Shown in pieces: positions 18,347 to 27,711 of a stretch of DNA of 64,000 nucleotides (within the stretch, counting starts at the first letter, position 1; each line of letters begins with the position of its first letter). The translations under genes were made by a program, and so were the position numbers. Source of the DNA: Alistipes sp. (lineage in GTDB: Bacteria; Bacteroidota; Bacteroidia; Bacteroidales; Rikenellaceae). The notes under the pieces were generated by a model. It was not told the DNA's origin and made no database searches. It saw only the letters and a program-made list of their open reading frames with translations. The stretch lies in NCBI GenBank assembly GCA_017646625.1, contig JAGCMF010000029.1, positions 1 to 64,000 of the forward strand, given 5' to 3'.

Positions 18347-18881
18347 ATGCGAATATAACCTTGTCGACAAGTATGTCGTGGCTGTCGTGGGGTAGTGTGT
18401 TGAATATCTGGCACTCGAAGGCTATTCCTATCTTGATGGCACGGAATGTGGGTAGCGACATATACTTGTCGTAGAAGCCACCACCACGACCGAGGCGTAT
18501 GCCAGAGGTGGTGAATGCACGCGCTGGAATGATGATGAGGTCTATATCGGCGGGATTGCACTCATCGTCGCCAATAGGCTCCTCGATACCAAATGCGCCA
18601 GTAGCCATCTGTATGGGGTCATAGTCATAGAAGCGCATTATGTCACCCTCGACCCTCGGCACTACAATCCTCTTGCCGAGTTGTCGCCATCTGGCTAATG
18701 CCATGGTGGTAGGTACCTCATCCTTCATTGCAGCAAAGAGTGCTATACACTCGCATCTTGAGAATATTTCTAGTTGCTCGATGTGACTAAATATTCTCTC
18801 TGCTGCCGATTGCATCGCCTCGGAATCCATGAGTTTGATGCGAGTTCTCACCTCGCGACGAATATCAAGTTTTGTATCCAT
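18345..18881 (-). CDS. 5-formyltetrahydrofolate cyclo-ligase
   Basis: A 178-residue member of the 5-FCL family, converting 5-formyl-THF to 5,10-methenyl-THF with ATP. Recognisable features are the basic N-terminus (DIRREVRTRIK), VPRVEGDIMRFY, FGIEEP and the phosphate-binding signature ARAFTTSGIRLGRGGGFYDKY. It is monocistronic and convergent with gpmI. Length and motifs are normal. Confidence 0.92.
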   Translation of the reverse strand: MDTKLDIRREVRTRIKLMDSEAMQSAAERIFSHIEQLEIFSRCECIALFAAMKDEVPTTMALARWRQLGKRIVVPRVEGDIMRFYDYDPIQMATGAFGIEEPIGDDECNPADIDLIIIPARAFTTSGIRLGRGGGFYDKYMSLPTFRAIKIGIAFECQIFNTLPHDSHDILVDKVIFA

Positions 18882-18971
18882 ACTCTACACTTTACATATT
18901 ATTATATATTATTTTCCACTCTCTTTGCGTCAATTTGTGCTATTTTACTATCTAAAAAGTCAATTTTGGTA

Positions 18972-19001
18972 TTGTTATTATGCAAACAATTGTTATCTTT
19001 G
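18972..19001 (+). promoter_or_regulatory. Promoter of frdCAB
   Basis: TTG at 18972-18974, a 19-base spacer and TATCTTTG at 18994-19001 match the Bacteroidota consensus exactly. The predicted transcript start near 19008 gives a leader of about 87 bases. Confidence 0.8.
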
Positions 19002-19015
19002 CAGTAACTTTCAGT

Positions 19016-19027
19016 ACGCATATGCGT
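19016..19027. promoter_or_regulatory. 12-base perfect palindrome in the frd leader
   Basis: ACGCATATGCGT lies just downstream of the predicted start of transcription. It could be an operator or a 5' mRNA hairpin. No regulator can be named. Confidence 0.35.
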
Positions 19028-19094
19028 GCTGTGGGTGTACACAGGACAGACAATCGATAAAACTATTTACAAATATAACTAAATTTTTTACACT

Positions 19095-19832
19095 ATGAGC
19101 TGTTTTTTAACTAATTCATCAGTGGGAAAGAAGGTCGTTATGAGTGTTACGGGATGTTTCCTCGTACTCTTCATTCTTTTCCACATGTCAATGAACATTA
19201 CAATGCTTTTTGACTGGGCGAGCTACAATGCTATTTGTAGATTCCTCGGTGCTAATTGGTATGCTCTTGCTGCAACGGTGATTCTTGCAGCTGGCGTAGC
19301 GGTGCACTTCCTCTATGCATTCATCCTTACTATCGACAACTACCGTGCTCGTGGTAAGCAGCGCTACCAGGTGACAGTTAAGGAGAAGGGTGTTGCGTGG
19401 TCATCAAAGAACATGCTTGTTCTTGGCATCATCGTAATCCTTGGTCTAGGTCTTCACCTTGTACACTTCTGGTCAAAGATGCAGCTCGTTGAGCTTATGG
19501 GTGGTCACGCCTCAATCGTTGATGGTGTTGCTGGCGTTCAGGCTACAAATGGTGCTGCCATTATGATGATCACATTCTCAAAGTGGTACAACGTTGTTCT
19601 CTACATCGTATGGTTCGCAGCTTTGTGGTTCCACCTTACACACGGTGTGTGGTCTATGTTCCAGTCTGTAGGTTTCGCTAACGACACATGGTACCCACGC
19701 TTGAAGTGCTTGGCAAATATCGTTTCTACTCTTATCTTCATCGGCTTCGCTGTAGTTGCTGTATACTGCTTCATGACAAGCGACGCGTTGTTGATCGAAG
19801 AGATGATTGCAGCCGAGAATTTGATTCATTAA
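19095..19832 (+). CDS. frdC: Fumarate reductase/succinate dehydrogenase cytochrome b subunit
   Basis: A 245-residue di-haem membrane anchor of the type found in epsilonproteobacterial and Bacteroidota quinol:fumarate reductase. About five membrane helices are visible, with histidines inside or near them (FHMSMN, VHFLYAF, LGLHLVHFW, WFHLTHGVWS) that can ligate haem b. It passes electrons from menaquinol to the FrdAB head. It is the first gene of frdCAB, with a consensus promoter upstream and 30 bases to frdA. In anaerobic Bacteroidales this complex drives fumarate respiration during succinate/propionate formation. Confidence 0.94.
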   Translation: MSCFLTNSSVGKKVVMSVTGCFLVLFILFHMSMNITMLFDWASYNAICRFLGANWYALAATVILAAGVAVHFLYAFILTIDNYRARGKQRYQVTVKEKGVAWSSKNMLVLGIIVILGLGLHLVHFWSKMQLVELMGGHASIVDGVAGVQATNGAAIMMITFSKWYNVVLYIVWFAALWFHLTHGVWSMFQSVGFANDTWYPRLKCLANIVSTLIFIGFAVVAVYCFMTSDALLIEEMIAAENLIH

Positions 19833-19862
19833 ACCAGTGATAACAATAAAAACTAATATATT

Positions 19863-21809
19863 ATGGCTTATAAATTAGATGCAAAAACGCCTGCTGGCGA
19901 GTTGGCTCAAAAGTGGAGCAACCATAAGGCGGCCATTAAGGTTGTCAGCCCAGCAAATAAGCGTAAGTTGGATATCATTGTAGTAGGTACTGGTCTTGGT
20001 GGTGCTTCTGCAGCTGCTTCACTCGGTGAGCTTGGCTACAATGTTAAGATCTTCTGCATTTCTGACTCTCCACGTCGTGCTCACTCTATCGCTGCACAGG
20101 GTGGTATCAACGCTGCGAAGAACTATCAGAACGATAATGACTCAATCTATCGTCTCTTCTACGATACAATCAAGGGTGGTGACTACCGTGCACGTGAGGC
20201 TAACGTATACCGTCTTGCCGAGGTCTCTAACCTTATTATCGACCAGTGCGTAGCACAGGGTGTACCTTTTGCACGTGAGTATGGTGGTCTCTTGGCTAAC
20301 CGTTCATTCGGTGGTGCCCAGGTATCACGTACATTCTATGCTCGTGGTCAGACCGGTCAGCAGCTCCTTCTCGGTGCTTATGCTGCTCTTAACAAGGAGA
20401 TCGCAGCTGGCTCTGTTAAGTCATATCCTCGTCACGAGATGTTGGATGTTGTTATTGAGAATGGCGAGGCTTGCGGTATCATCGCACGTAACCTCGTAAC
20501 AGGTGAGATTGAACGTCACGGTGCACACGCTGTTGTTATCGCAACAGGTGGCTACGGTAACGTATTCTTTCTCTCAACAAACGCTATGGCGTCTAACGGC
20601 TCTGCAGCATTCCAGTGCTACCGTAAGGGTGCAGGTTTCGCAAACCCATGTTTCACACAGATTCACCCTACATGTATCCCTGTACACGGCACACAGCAGT
20701 CAAAGTTGACTCTTATGTCAGAGTCATTGCGTAACGATGGTCGTATCTGGGTTCCAAAGAAGATGGAGGATGTAGAGGCTATCCGTAAGGGTACAAAGAA
20801 GCCATCAGATATCGCAGAGGCTGATCGCGACTACTACTTGGAACGTCGTTACCCAGCCTTCGGCAACCTTGTGCCACGTGACGTTGCTTCACGCGCTGCA
20901 AAGGAACGTTGCGATGCTGGTTACGGTGTTAACGAGACAGGTTTGGCAGTATTCCTCGACTTCAAGACAGCTATCGAACGTCTTGGTAAGGAGACTATCA
21001 AGCAGCGTTATGGTAACCTCTTCGATATGTATGAGGAGATTACTGACGTGAACCCATACGAGCAGCCAATGCAGATCTTCCCAGCGGTACACTACACAAT
21101 GGGTGGTATCTGGGTTGACTACAACCTTATGACAACAATCCCTGGTTTGTACGCTATTGGTGAGGCTAACTTCTCTGATCATGGCGCTAACCGTCTTGGT
21201 GCTTCTGCTCTTATGCAGGGTCTTGCTGATGGTTACTTCGTATTGCCTTACACTATCGGTGACTACCTCTCAAAGAAGATCCAGGCACCAAAGGTTAAGA
21301 CTGATACAGCTGCCTTCGACGAGGCAGAGAAGGGTGTTCGCGCACGTATCGAACGTCTCTTCGCTATCAAGGGTACACAGTCTGTAGACGATATCCACAA
21401 GCGTTTGGGTCTCATCATGTGGGACAACGTGGGTATGGCTCGTACAAAGGAGTCTTTGGAGAAGGCTATCGTAGAGATTCAGGCATTGCGTAAGGAGTTC
21501 TATAAGGATCTTAAGCTTGTTGGTGACAACGAGTCATTCAACGTTGAGTTGGAGAAGGCATTGCGTCTTGAGGACTTCTTGGAGCTTGGTGAGCTTATGG
21601 CTCGTGACGCCTTGAACCGTGAGGAGTCTTGTGGTGGTCACTTCCGTTCAGAGCACCAGACAGAGGATGGTGAGGCCTTGCGTCACGACGACAAGTTCGC
21701 ATATGCTGCTGTTTGGGAGTATAAGGGTATCGACAATGCTCCAGAGATGACTATCGAGCCATTGGAGTATGAGTTCGTACACCGTGCACAGCGTAACTAC
21801 AAAGACTAA
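19863..21809 (+). CDS. frdA: Fumarate reductase/succinate dehydrogenase flavoprotein subunit
   Basis: A 648-residue catalytic subunit. The FAD dinucleotide motif is [19 protein letters not shown], the covalent-FAD histidine lies in [17 protein letters not shown], the capping-domain substrate segment is [17 protein letters not shown], and [10 protein letters not shown] and [17 protein letters not shown] follow. It reduces fumarate to succinate at the cytoplasmic side. Codon use is very strongly biased, one of the most biased genes here, so expression should be high. Between frdC and frdB with short spacers; no defect seen. Confidence 0.97.
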   Translation: MAYKLDAKTPAGELAQKWSNHKAAIKVVSPANKRKLDIIVVGTGLGGASAAASLGELGYNVKIFCISDSPRRAHSIAAQGGINAAKNYQNDNDSIYRLFYDTIKGGDYRAREANVYRLAEVSNLIIDQCVAQGVPFAREYGGLLANRSFGGAQVSRTFYARGQTGQQLLLGAYAALNKEIAAGSVKSYPRHEMLDVVIENGEACGIIARNLVTGEIERHGAHAVVIATGGYGNVFFLSTNAMASNGSAAFQCYRKGAGFANPCFTQIHPTCIPVHGTQQSKLTLMSESLRNDGRIWVPKKMEDVEAIRKGTKKPSDIAEADRDYYLERRYPAFGNLVPRDVASRAAKERCDAGYGVNETGLAVFLDFKTAIERLGKETIKQRYGNLFDMYEEITDVNPYEQPMQIFPAVHYTMGGIWVDYNLMTTIPGLYAIGEANFSDHGANRLGASALMQGLADGYFVLPYTIGDYLSKKIQAPKVKTDTAAFDEAEKGVRARIERLFAIKGTQSVDDIHKRLGLIMWDNVGMARTKESLEKAIVEIQALRKEFYKDLKLVGDNESFNVELEKALRLEDFLELGELMARDALNREESCGGHFRSEHQTEDGEALRHDDKFAYAAVWEYKGIDNAPEMTIEPLEYEFVHRAQRNYKD

Positions 21810-21842
21810 CTTTTTGACGTAACACTTTAATAAAGACTGATT

Positions 21843-22586
21843 ATGAATTTTACATTAAAGATATGGCGTCAAAGAGACGCTAAATCACAGGGTGCATTCG
21901 AGACCTATAAGGTAACGGATATCTCGGCTGACACATCATTCCTCGAGATGATGGACATCCTGAACAACAATCTTATCCATGAGGGTAAGGAGCCTGTTGC
22001 TTTTGACCACGACTGCCGCGAGGGTATCTGCGGTATGTGCTCTATGCACATCAACGGTCATGCACATGGCCCATCACAGGCTGTTACTACTTGCCAGATG
22101 TACATGCGTAAGTTTAAGGATGGCTCTACTATCACTATCGAGCCATGGCGTTCAGCAGCGTTCCCTGTAATCCGTGACTTGGTTGTGGATCGTGCTGCTT
22201 ACGATAAGATTTTGCAGGCTGGTGGTTTCATCTCTGTACGTACTAACTCTGTACCTGATGGTAACGCTATTCCTATTCCAAAGGCAGATGCAGACGAGTC
22301 TATGGATGCAGCGGCTTGCGTAGGTTGTGGTGCTTGTGCTGCAACATGTAAGAATGGTTCAGCAATGTTGTTCGTTGCTGCGCGCGTATCATCACTCGCA
22401 AAGTTGCCACAGGGTAAGGTTGAGGGTGCACGTCGTGCAAAGGCGATGGTTGCCAAGATGGATGAGTTGGGCTTCGGTAACTGTACTAACACTGGTGCTT
22501 GCCAGGCACAGTGCCCAAAGTCAATCTCTATTGCACATATCGCACGCTTGAACCGCGAGTTCTTGGCAGCGAAGCTTAAGGACTAA
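21843..22586 (+). CDS. frdB: Fumarate reductase/succinate dehydrogenase iron-sulphur subunit
   Basis: 247 residues linking haem b to FAD. The [2Fe-2S] ligands lie in [20 protein letters not shown] plus a later TTCQ. The C-terminal ferredoxin domain carries [12 protein letters not shown] and [15 protein letters not shown] for the [4Fe-4S] and [3Fe-4S] centres. Length is typical of the non-classical Bacteroidota type. Last gene of the operon, followed by a strong terminator. Confidence 0.96.
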   Translation: MNFTLKIWRQRDAKSQGAFETYKVTDISADTSFLEMMDILNNNLIHEGKEPVAFDHDCREGICGMCSMHINGHAHGPSQAVTTCQMYMRKFKDGSTITIEPWRSAAFPVIRDLVVDRAAYDKILQAGGFISVRTNSVPDGNAIPIPKADADESMDAAACVGCGACAATCKNGSAMLFVAARVSSLAKLPQGKVEGARRAKAMVAKMDELGFGNCTNTGACQAQCPKSISIAHIARLNREFLAAKLKD

Positions 22587-22605
22587 TAAATAGTTCCTAA
22601 TTGAA

Positions 22606-22644
22606 GTATCGTGGATGGGTTAACCATCCACGATACTTTTTTTT
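22606..22644 (+). terminator. Terminator of frdCAB
   Basis: A perfect 13-bp stem (22606-22618 with 22624-22636) is followed by eight T residues, starting 20 bases after the frdB stop. Confidence 0.92.
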
Positions 22645-22751
22645 GTTCTATCCTATCATTCGATGATTGATTATATCACACCCTTAAAACACCCTTCATG
22701 GCGCGCATTTTGTAGTATGTAGTATGGGTTTAATACTAAAAAATTAATACT

Positions 22752-23219
22752 ATGATGCCAGTAAAGAAATTAAACAGATTGCCTGGAGTATTCGGTGACC
22801 TCTTCTATGATCAGTGGCCCGAGGTATTCGCAAAGCGTGGCGCAACACCGCTTATCAACGTAATAGAGACAGATAAGAAGTTTAAGGTGGAGATTGCTGC
22901 GCCAGGTCTCACAAAGGATGACTTCAAGATTGAGCTAAATGCTGAAAATCAGCTTGTCGTGTGTCTTGAGAAGTGCGAGGAGAGGGATGGTAAGAGTGGT
23001 GAGTGCTGCGGTGAGGAGGATTGTGCAAAGGATGAGAAGCATCACTACCTACGTCGTGAGTTTAACTACACCTCCTTCCGTCAGATTTTCAACCTTCCAG
23101 AAAGCGTCGATCGTGATAAGATATCGGCAAAGATGAGGCATGGCGTGTTGTCTATAAAGTTGCCGAAACGTGATGGCGCAGAGGCGAAGGCTGATATGAA
23201 GCAGATTGCCATTGAGTAG
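22752..23219 (+). CDS. hsp20: Hsp20/alpha-crystallin small heat-shock protein with Cys-rich insertion
   Basis: 155 residues. The alpha-crystallin domain starts at PLINVIETDKKFKVEIAAPGLTKDDFKIEL and ends with the conserved KMRHGVLSIKLPK. Between the strand LVVCLEK and the strand HYLRREFNY, where Hsp20 proteins normally have a short linker (often EKK/E-rich), an insertion at about residues 73-98 carries cysteines 75, 85, 86 and 91 plus many acidic residues. This could bind metal or form disulphides. It should be a cytoplasmic ATP-independent holdase. Start may be either of two consecutive ATG codons (22752 or 22755). Monocistronic. Confidence 0.92.
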   Translation: MMPVKKLNRLPGVFGDLFYDQWPEVFAKRGATPLINVIETDKKFKVEIAAPGLTKDDFKIELNAENQLVVCLEKCEERDGKSGECCGEEDCAKDEKHHYLRREFNYTSFRQIFNLPESVDRDKISAKMRHGVLSIKLPKRDGAEAKADMKQIAIE

Positions 23220-23284
23220 TATCTGTTGAATATCGTAGCTACTTGGTCGTCAATATATAAGGTGTAGCTACATATTCAATAAGA

Positions 23285-23447
23285 TGAGAGTGAATAAGAA
23301 GTGTATTTTGTCGTTACGCTTGCCCTCAAAATGCTCATTTACGATTAGTAAACTCCGCTTTTTCGGGCTTCGCAAGCCTAAAACTACATCTTTTTATTCA
23401 CTCTCTTTGGTCTGGGGCTGGCTATGTTACTTTTTAGTCGGCCTCAC
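23285..23447. repeat. Intergenic palindromic repeat, copy 1
   Basis: About 160 bases nearly identical, in inverted orientation, to 55392-55556. Ends of the core are inverted (GAGAGTGAATAA at 23288-23299 and its complement at 23394-23405). Inside are the small palindrome GGGCTTCGCAAGCC (23365-23378) and a conserved stretch around CGTTACGCTTGCCCT. A second hairpin (23414-23444, GGGGCTGGCTA with wobble pairing to TAGTCGGCCTC) follows. The element lies between the convergent genes hsp20 and the zinc-ribbon gene and has no coding potential. Confidence 0.85.
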
Positions 23448-23475
23448 ATTTTTTTGATATGCTTCAGCTCTAATG

Positions 23476-23895
23476 CTATTTGTTGCGTAGCATGCGTGAT
23501 ATATCTGCTACGGTGCGTAGTAGCGCCCATGTAATCATTGTGAGGGCGAAGATGCCAATGGCGATGCACACTGCCCACATCATGGGGGCTGTGACGTTGA
23601 ATGTGGTGACAATTGGGGCTATGAGTGTGCCAAATGTTGCGAATAGACCCAATACCAAAAGTATATCTGCAGCGTTTACAAGTACAGCCTCACGGAATAT
23701 GTACTTTGGTTTCTCGATAGGTGCAGTATTGGCATAGTCACTCTTTGTCACCACCTCGCTGATGCCTTCTGGTGTTGGCTCGTTGTGCTCCTCGGGGCGA
23801 TATGCGCCGCAGTGAGGACATCTATTATTGGCGTTATCTACAAGTCTATTGCAGTGGCGACATAGCCAACACTCTCTCTCGTTAACACTCTCCAT
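23476..23895 (-). CDS. Zinc-ribbon protein with two membrane helices
   Basis: 139 residues. The N-terminal 30 residues form a zinc ribbon (C12-x2-C15 ... C26-x2-C29, with an extra C9). A polar linker follows, then two hydrophobic segments (about 70-95 and 103-130). The ribbon should face the cytoplasm. No enzymatic motif. It is separated from the next upstream gene (23904-24164) by eight bases on the same strand, so the two are probably cotranscribed. Function unknown. Confidence 0.7.
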   Translation of the reverse strand: MESVNERECWLCRHCNRLVDNANNRCPHCGAYRPEEHNEPTPEGISEVVTKSDYANTAPIEKPKYIFREAVLVNAADILLVLGLFATFGTLIAPIVTTFNVTAPMMWAVCIAIGIFALTMITWALLRTVADISRMLRNK

Positions 23896-23903
23896 AGCGG
23901 CTG

Positions 23904-24164
23904 TTATTTCTTACTCTCATTGTGATCAATATCGCAACCCGCGCAGTTGCCCGAACATATATTGTCCCCCTCACAGTCATTAAGACCCATATCCTCACGT
24001 GTCTCCTGCACTGCACACTTGATACCCATCTTCTGCATATTTGGATTTGTAGATATCTCGGATTGTATGTGGTGTCCCTTGAGGATATATGTCAGCGACA
24101 TGGCAAGGGCGAAGAAACCCACAACAACAATCGCTGCGATGATGGTTGTAAGAAGTGTCGACAT
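23904..24164 (-). CDS. Small single-pass membrane protein with Cys-rich tail
   Basis: 86 residues: an N-terminal membrane helix (residues 3-30), a polar segment with NPNMQKMGIKC, and a cysteine-rich end (C-x4-C-x3-C-x2-C pattern in DCEGDNICSGNCAGC). Similar small proteins are common and unnamed in Bacteroidales. The tail could hold a metal or a disulphide. NqrM-like assembly factors also combine a helix with a Cys cluster, but the spacing here does not clearly match. A promoter lies at 24218-24248. Function unknown. Confidence 0.65.
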   Translation of the reverse strand: MSTLLTTIIAAIVVVGFFALAMSLTYILKGHHIQSEISTNPNMQKMGIKCAVQETREDMGLNDCEGDNICSGNCAGCDIDHNESKK

Positions 24165-24217
24165 AATTATTTTTTGTTTTAATGTTTAAATGCTATTTTT
24201 ATTATGTAATTTCAGTG

Positions 24218-24248
24218 CAAATTTATATATTTGCAGTAAATTTTGCAA
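24218..24248 (-). promoter_or_regulatory. Promoter of the small membrane protein/zinc-ribbon pair
   Basis: On the minus strand, TTG (24246-24248), 20 bases and TAAATTTG (24218-24225) match the Bacteroidota consensus. A plus-strand TATATTTG at 24226-24233, directly adjacent, could serve trkA, but lacks a TTG at the right distance. Confidence 0.6.
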
Positions 24249-24311
24249 GTGCTATAGTGCGTTGTTAGATGGCGTCTCTATAAAATTGTTTTATACTCAC
24301 TTATTTAGTGT

Positions 24312-25649
24312 ATGAAGATAGTCATTGCTGGTGCGGGTGATATGGGAACACACCTCGCGAAGATGCTCAGTGGTAATGGTCATGACATAACAGTTGCGGA
24401 TGTTGATCCTAAAGCATTGGTTGAGGTGGGAAACCTTGTCGATGTGGTGACTGTGGAGGGTGACACTACGCAGTTCTCGGTATTGCGTAAGGCGGGTGTG
24501 CGCAGGTGTGACCTCTTTATTGCGGTGCGTTCTGTGGAGAATGATAACATACTCTCGGCGGTGATGGCAAAGCAGTTGGGTGCAAAGAAGGCTATTGCGC
24601 GCGTCGATAGCAACGAGTATCTTGAGCCAAACAGCAAGGAGATATTCATAGACATGGGCATCGACTACCTATTCTATCCAGAGCAGATTGCAGCACGAGA
24701 GGTTATCAGTCTTCTGGGCCATACTTCGTCGACAGAGTATATGGACTTTGCAGCCGGCAAACTATCTCTTGTGGCCTTCCGCCTTGAGCTTACATCTCCG
24801 CTTCTGGGTCGCATGGTCATAGATGGGGAGGATGATGAGGATCTTGAGTATCGTGTTGTGGCTATTGTGCGAGGCTCGAAGACGATAATACCTACCGTTG
24901 ATGATAGGTTTGAGGAGGAGGATATGGTGTATGCCATTGCGCGTCATAATGCTACGCACCGTGTAGTAGAGCTTTCAGGTAGACGTGAGGTCGAGATACG
25001 TAACATGATGATTCTCGGTGGCTCGCGCATAGGTGTTCGTATAGCTAATGAGTTGCAGAACGAGGTAAATATTAAACTTGTTGACTACGATGCTGACAAG
25101 GCATTCCGCCTTGCCGAGAGACTCGATAAGACGCTTATCATCAATGAGGATGGCCGCGATACGGAGGCTATGATGGAGGAGGATATTGCCGGTATGGATG
25201 CTTTTGTTGCTGTGACAGGTCGCAGTGAGACAAATATCCTTGCAGCGATGCTCGCGAAGCGCATGGGCGTAAAGAAGGTTATTGCCGAGGTGGAGAATAT
25301 AAACTATATATCGCTTGCCGAGAGTATCGGTGTGGATACCATCATCAACAAGAAGCTTGTTACTGCATCTAACATCTTCCGCTTCACGATGACAACTGAC
25401 GTGCAGGCTATCAAGTGTCTGACGGGTAGTCAGGCCGAGGTTATGGAGTTTATAGTGAAGCCTAACTCGCCAGCTACGAAGGATAAGATTCGAGACTTGG
25501 GACTCCCCGAGGATGCTATCATAGGTGGTGTGGTGCGCGGTGATAGGGTTTTCATCGCCGTAGATGACACACAGATTAACGCCTATGATCGTGTTGTGGT
25601 ATTCGCTATGCCTGACTCGGTGATGCGTGTGGCAGAGTTCTTTAATTAG
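24312..25649 (+). CDS. trkA: Trk potassium uptake regulatory subunit TrkA
   Basis: 445 residues with two tandem RCK units: Rossmann N-domain 1 (MKIVIAGAGDMGTHLAKML, Asp after strand 2 in TVADVD), C-domain about 140-220, Rossmann N-domain 2 (MMILGGSRIGVRIANEL, about 230-350) and a second C-domain to the end. It binds NAD(H)/nucleotides and gates a TrkH-type potassium channel from the cytoplasm. The usual partner trkH is not in this window; the following gene is a deoxynucleoside kinase. First gene of a six-gene run. Confidence 0.94.
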   Translation: MKIVIAGAGDMGTHLAKMLSGNGHDITVADVDPKALVEVGNLVDVVTVEGDTTQFSVLRKAGVRRCDLFIAVRSVENDNILSAVMAKQLGAKKAIARVDSNEYLEPNSKEIFIDMGIDYLFYPEQIAAREVISLLGHTSSTEYMDFAAGKLSLVAFRLELTSPLLGRMVIDGEDDEDLEYRVVAIVRGSKTIIPTVDDRFEEEDMVYAIARHNATHRVVELSGRREVEIRNMMILGGSRIGVRIANELQNEVNIKLVDYDADKAFRLAERLDKTLIINEDGRDTEAMMEEDIAGMDAFVAVTGRSETNILAAMLAKRMGVKKVIAEVENINYISLAESIGVDTIINKKLVTASNIFRFTMTTDVQAIKCLTGSQAEVMEFIVKPNSPATKDKIRDLGLPEDAIIGGVVRGDRVFIAVDDTQINAYDRVVVFAMPDSVMRVAEFFN

Positions 25650-25697
25650 GTCTGTAGTAACTTTAAGAAGAGATATAAATATAAAATATAACTTATT

Positions 25698-26318
25698 ATG
25701 TATATAGCAATTGCGGGTAATATCGGTAGTGGTAAAACGACGCTTACCGAGATACTTACAAAACGTTATGGCGCCAAGGCCTACTATGAGGATTTGGCGA
25801 ACCCATATATAAATGATTTCTACGAAGATATGGGTCGTTGGTCATTCCATCTACAGCTATGGTTCCTTGGTAGTCGCATACAGCAGACCTTGACAATGCT
25901 CTCGGATGCATCGGACAATGTGGTGCAGGATCGTACCATATATGAGGATGCGCACATCTTTGCTGACAATCTGCACTCAATGGGTCTCATGGCAAGTCGA
26001 GACTTCGATACGTACATGAAGATGTTTAATATCGAGCAAGCACTATTGCCAAAGCCTGATGTGCTAATATATCTCAAGGCGAGTGTGCCAACACTTATCT
26101 CGCAGATTAAGATGCGTGGTAGGGAGTATGAGCAGAATATAGACGAGGAGTATCTGAAGCGTCTCAATGACAAGTATAACCATTGGATTGAGAATATCTA
26201 TGAGGGTCGTGTGCTTGTTGTGGATAAGGATGTTGATGACTTTGTTGCCGACGCGTCAATCATAGATCGCATATGTGCCTCTGTGGAGGAGATGTGTACA
26301 GGTAAGCGACAACTATAA
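25698..26318 (+). CDS. Deoxynucleoside kinase
   Basis: 206 residues of the dCK/dGK/TK2-like family. The P-loop is IAGNIGSGKTTL, the ERS-like motif appears as QDRTIYEDAHIF, and the lid region has RGREYEQNIDEEYLKRLNDKY. It phosphorylates a deoxynucleoside for salvage in the cytoplasm; base preference cannot be told. It sits 48 bases after trkA and 12 before the methyltransferase gene. Confidence 0.9.
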   Translation: MYIAIAGNIGSGKTTLTEILTKRYGAKAYYEDLANPYINDFYEDMGRWSFHLQLWFLGSRIQQTLTMLSDASDNVVQDRTIYEDAHIFADNLHSMGLMASRDFDTYMKMFNIEQALLPKPDVLIYLKASVPTLISQIKMRGREYEQNIDEEYLKRLNDKYNHWIENIYEGRVLVVDKDVDDFVADASIIDRICASVEEMCTGKRQL

Positions 26319-26330
26319 GGAGATTTAAGG

Positions 26331-27692
26331 ATGAATGTAGCACTACCCGAGGAGTTTAAGGAGAGCATGCGTAGGGTGCTTGGTGTCGAGGCTGAAGAGT
26401 TGTTCGCAGCCCTCGATACCATGCCGGCTGTCTCTGTGCGACTCAATCCCGCGAAGCCTGTAGCAGCATTTGATGGTGAGACTGTGGGGTGGTCACCAAT
26501 GGGTAGATATCTTGATGCGCGCCCACAGTTTACTCTCGACCCGCTGATGCATGGTGGCGCATACTATGTTCAGGAGGCATCGTCACAGTTTGTAGCACAT
26601 CTGCTTAAGGATGACGATATCGCTGGTGGCAGAGTTCTCGATATGTGTGCTGCGCCAGGTGGTAAGACTACAATATACTCTACGCTTGTTGGTCGCAAAG
26701 GCCTTGTTGTGGCAAACGATATAAATAGAAGTCGTACGCTTGCTCTTGCTGACAATGTGCAGCGATGGGGTATGGGTAACGTGGTTGTAACATGTAGTGA
26801 GCCTCGATACATTGGCGATTTCGAGCAGTGGTTCGATGTCGTCGCCGTGGATGCGCCATGCTCTGGTGAGGGTATGTTTCGCAAGATGGAGGAGGCGCGT
26901 ACCGAGTGGTCGCCATATGGTGTCGAGCAGTGCGTAGCGCGCCAGAAGGAGATTTTGGCAGAGGCATGGCGAACACTAAAGCCTGGCGGTAAGTTAATAT
27001 ACAGTACGTGCACCTTCAACGACATGGAGGATGAGGGCATTGTAGAGTGGTTGATGGATGAGTATGGCGACGATGTGGTAGCGGCTCCCGATGTTGATAT
27101 AGATGAAGAGTGGGGTATTGTTCGTAGTACTATAGGGGCCTTTCAGTGTTTCCACTTCTATCCACATAAGACACGCGGAGAGGGTTTCTTTGCTGCCGTT
27201 GCTTGTAAGGCTGAGGCATCGCAGCGACGTGTGGCGCCCAAGTCTCGCCGTAAGGTATTTACGCCGCTGCGCAAGGGCGATATGGCTGAAGTGTCACGTT
27301 GGGTGGATGATGCTAAAGATAAGGAGTTTATGATGATAGGCGATGTGGTATATGCCTATGATAAGAGTGTCGCCGAGGATGTAGTACGTCTCTCGGAGGT
27401 GCTTACAGTAGTATACTCTGGTGTTGTTATGGGGCAGATATTCAAGGGTAAGTTGAAGCCTGAACATCCATTGGCCTTGTATGTGGGCATCAATAGAGAT
27501 GCTGTGCCGATGGTAGATGTGTCAGAGGGGGATGCCGTAGACTACTTACGTAGACAAGATATTGCAGCATCGCAGTTTGATGAGGGTGTGAATATTGTCT
27601 GCTTTAAGGGGCTGCCAATAGGCTTTATTAAGCGTATTGGTGCTCGTTGTAATAATATGTATCCCAAGGATTTGAGAATAATGAAATTGTAA
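26331..27692 (+). CDS. RsmF/YebU-like RNA m5C methyltransferase
   Basis: 453 residues of the NOL1/NOP2/Sun family. The SAM site is VLDMCAAPGGKTT, the catalytic cysteines lie in VDAPCSGEGMFRK and YSTCTFN, and the C-terminal 150 residues form the extra domain (with GVNIVCFKGLPIGFIKRIG) found in RsmF/YebU proteins. It should methylate a cytosine in 16S rRNA or a tRNA. Operon position between the kinase and MerR genes. Exact target is inferred, so no symbol is given. Confidence 0.9.
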   Translation: MNVALPEEFKESMRRVLGVEAEELFAALDTMPAVSVRLNPAKPVAAFDGETVGWSPMGRYLDARPQFTLDPLMHGGAYYVQEASSQFVAHLLKDDDIAGGRVLDMCAAPGGKTTIYSTLVGRKGLVVANDINRSRTLALADNVQRWGMGNVVVTCSEPRYIGDFEQWFDVVAVDAPCSGEGMFRKMEEARTEWSPYGVEQCVARQKEILAEAWRTLKPGGKLIYSTCTFNDMEDEGIVEWLMDEYGDDVVAAPDVDIDEEWGIVRSTIGAFQCFHFYPHKTRGEGFFAAVACKAEASQRRVAPKSRRKVFTPLRKGDMAEVSRWVDDAKDKEFMMIGDVVYAYDKSVAEDVVRLSEVLTVVYSGVVMGQIFKGKLKPEHPLALYVGINRDAVPMVDVSEGDAVDYLRRQDIAASQFDEGVNIVCFKGLPIGFIKRIGARCNNMYPKDLRIMKL

Positions 27693-27711
27693 TAATGTAA
27701 CATATAATAAT

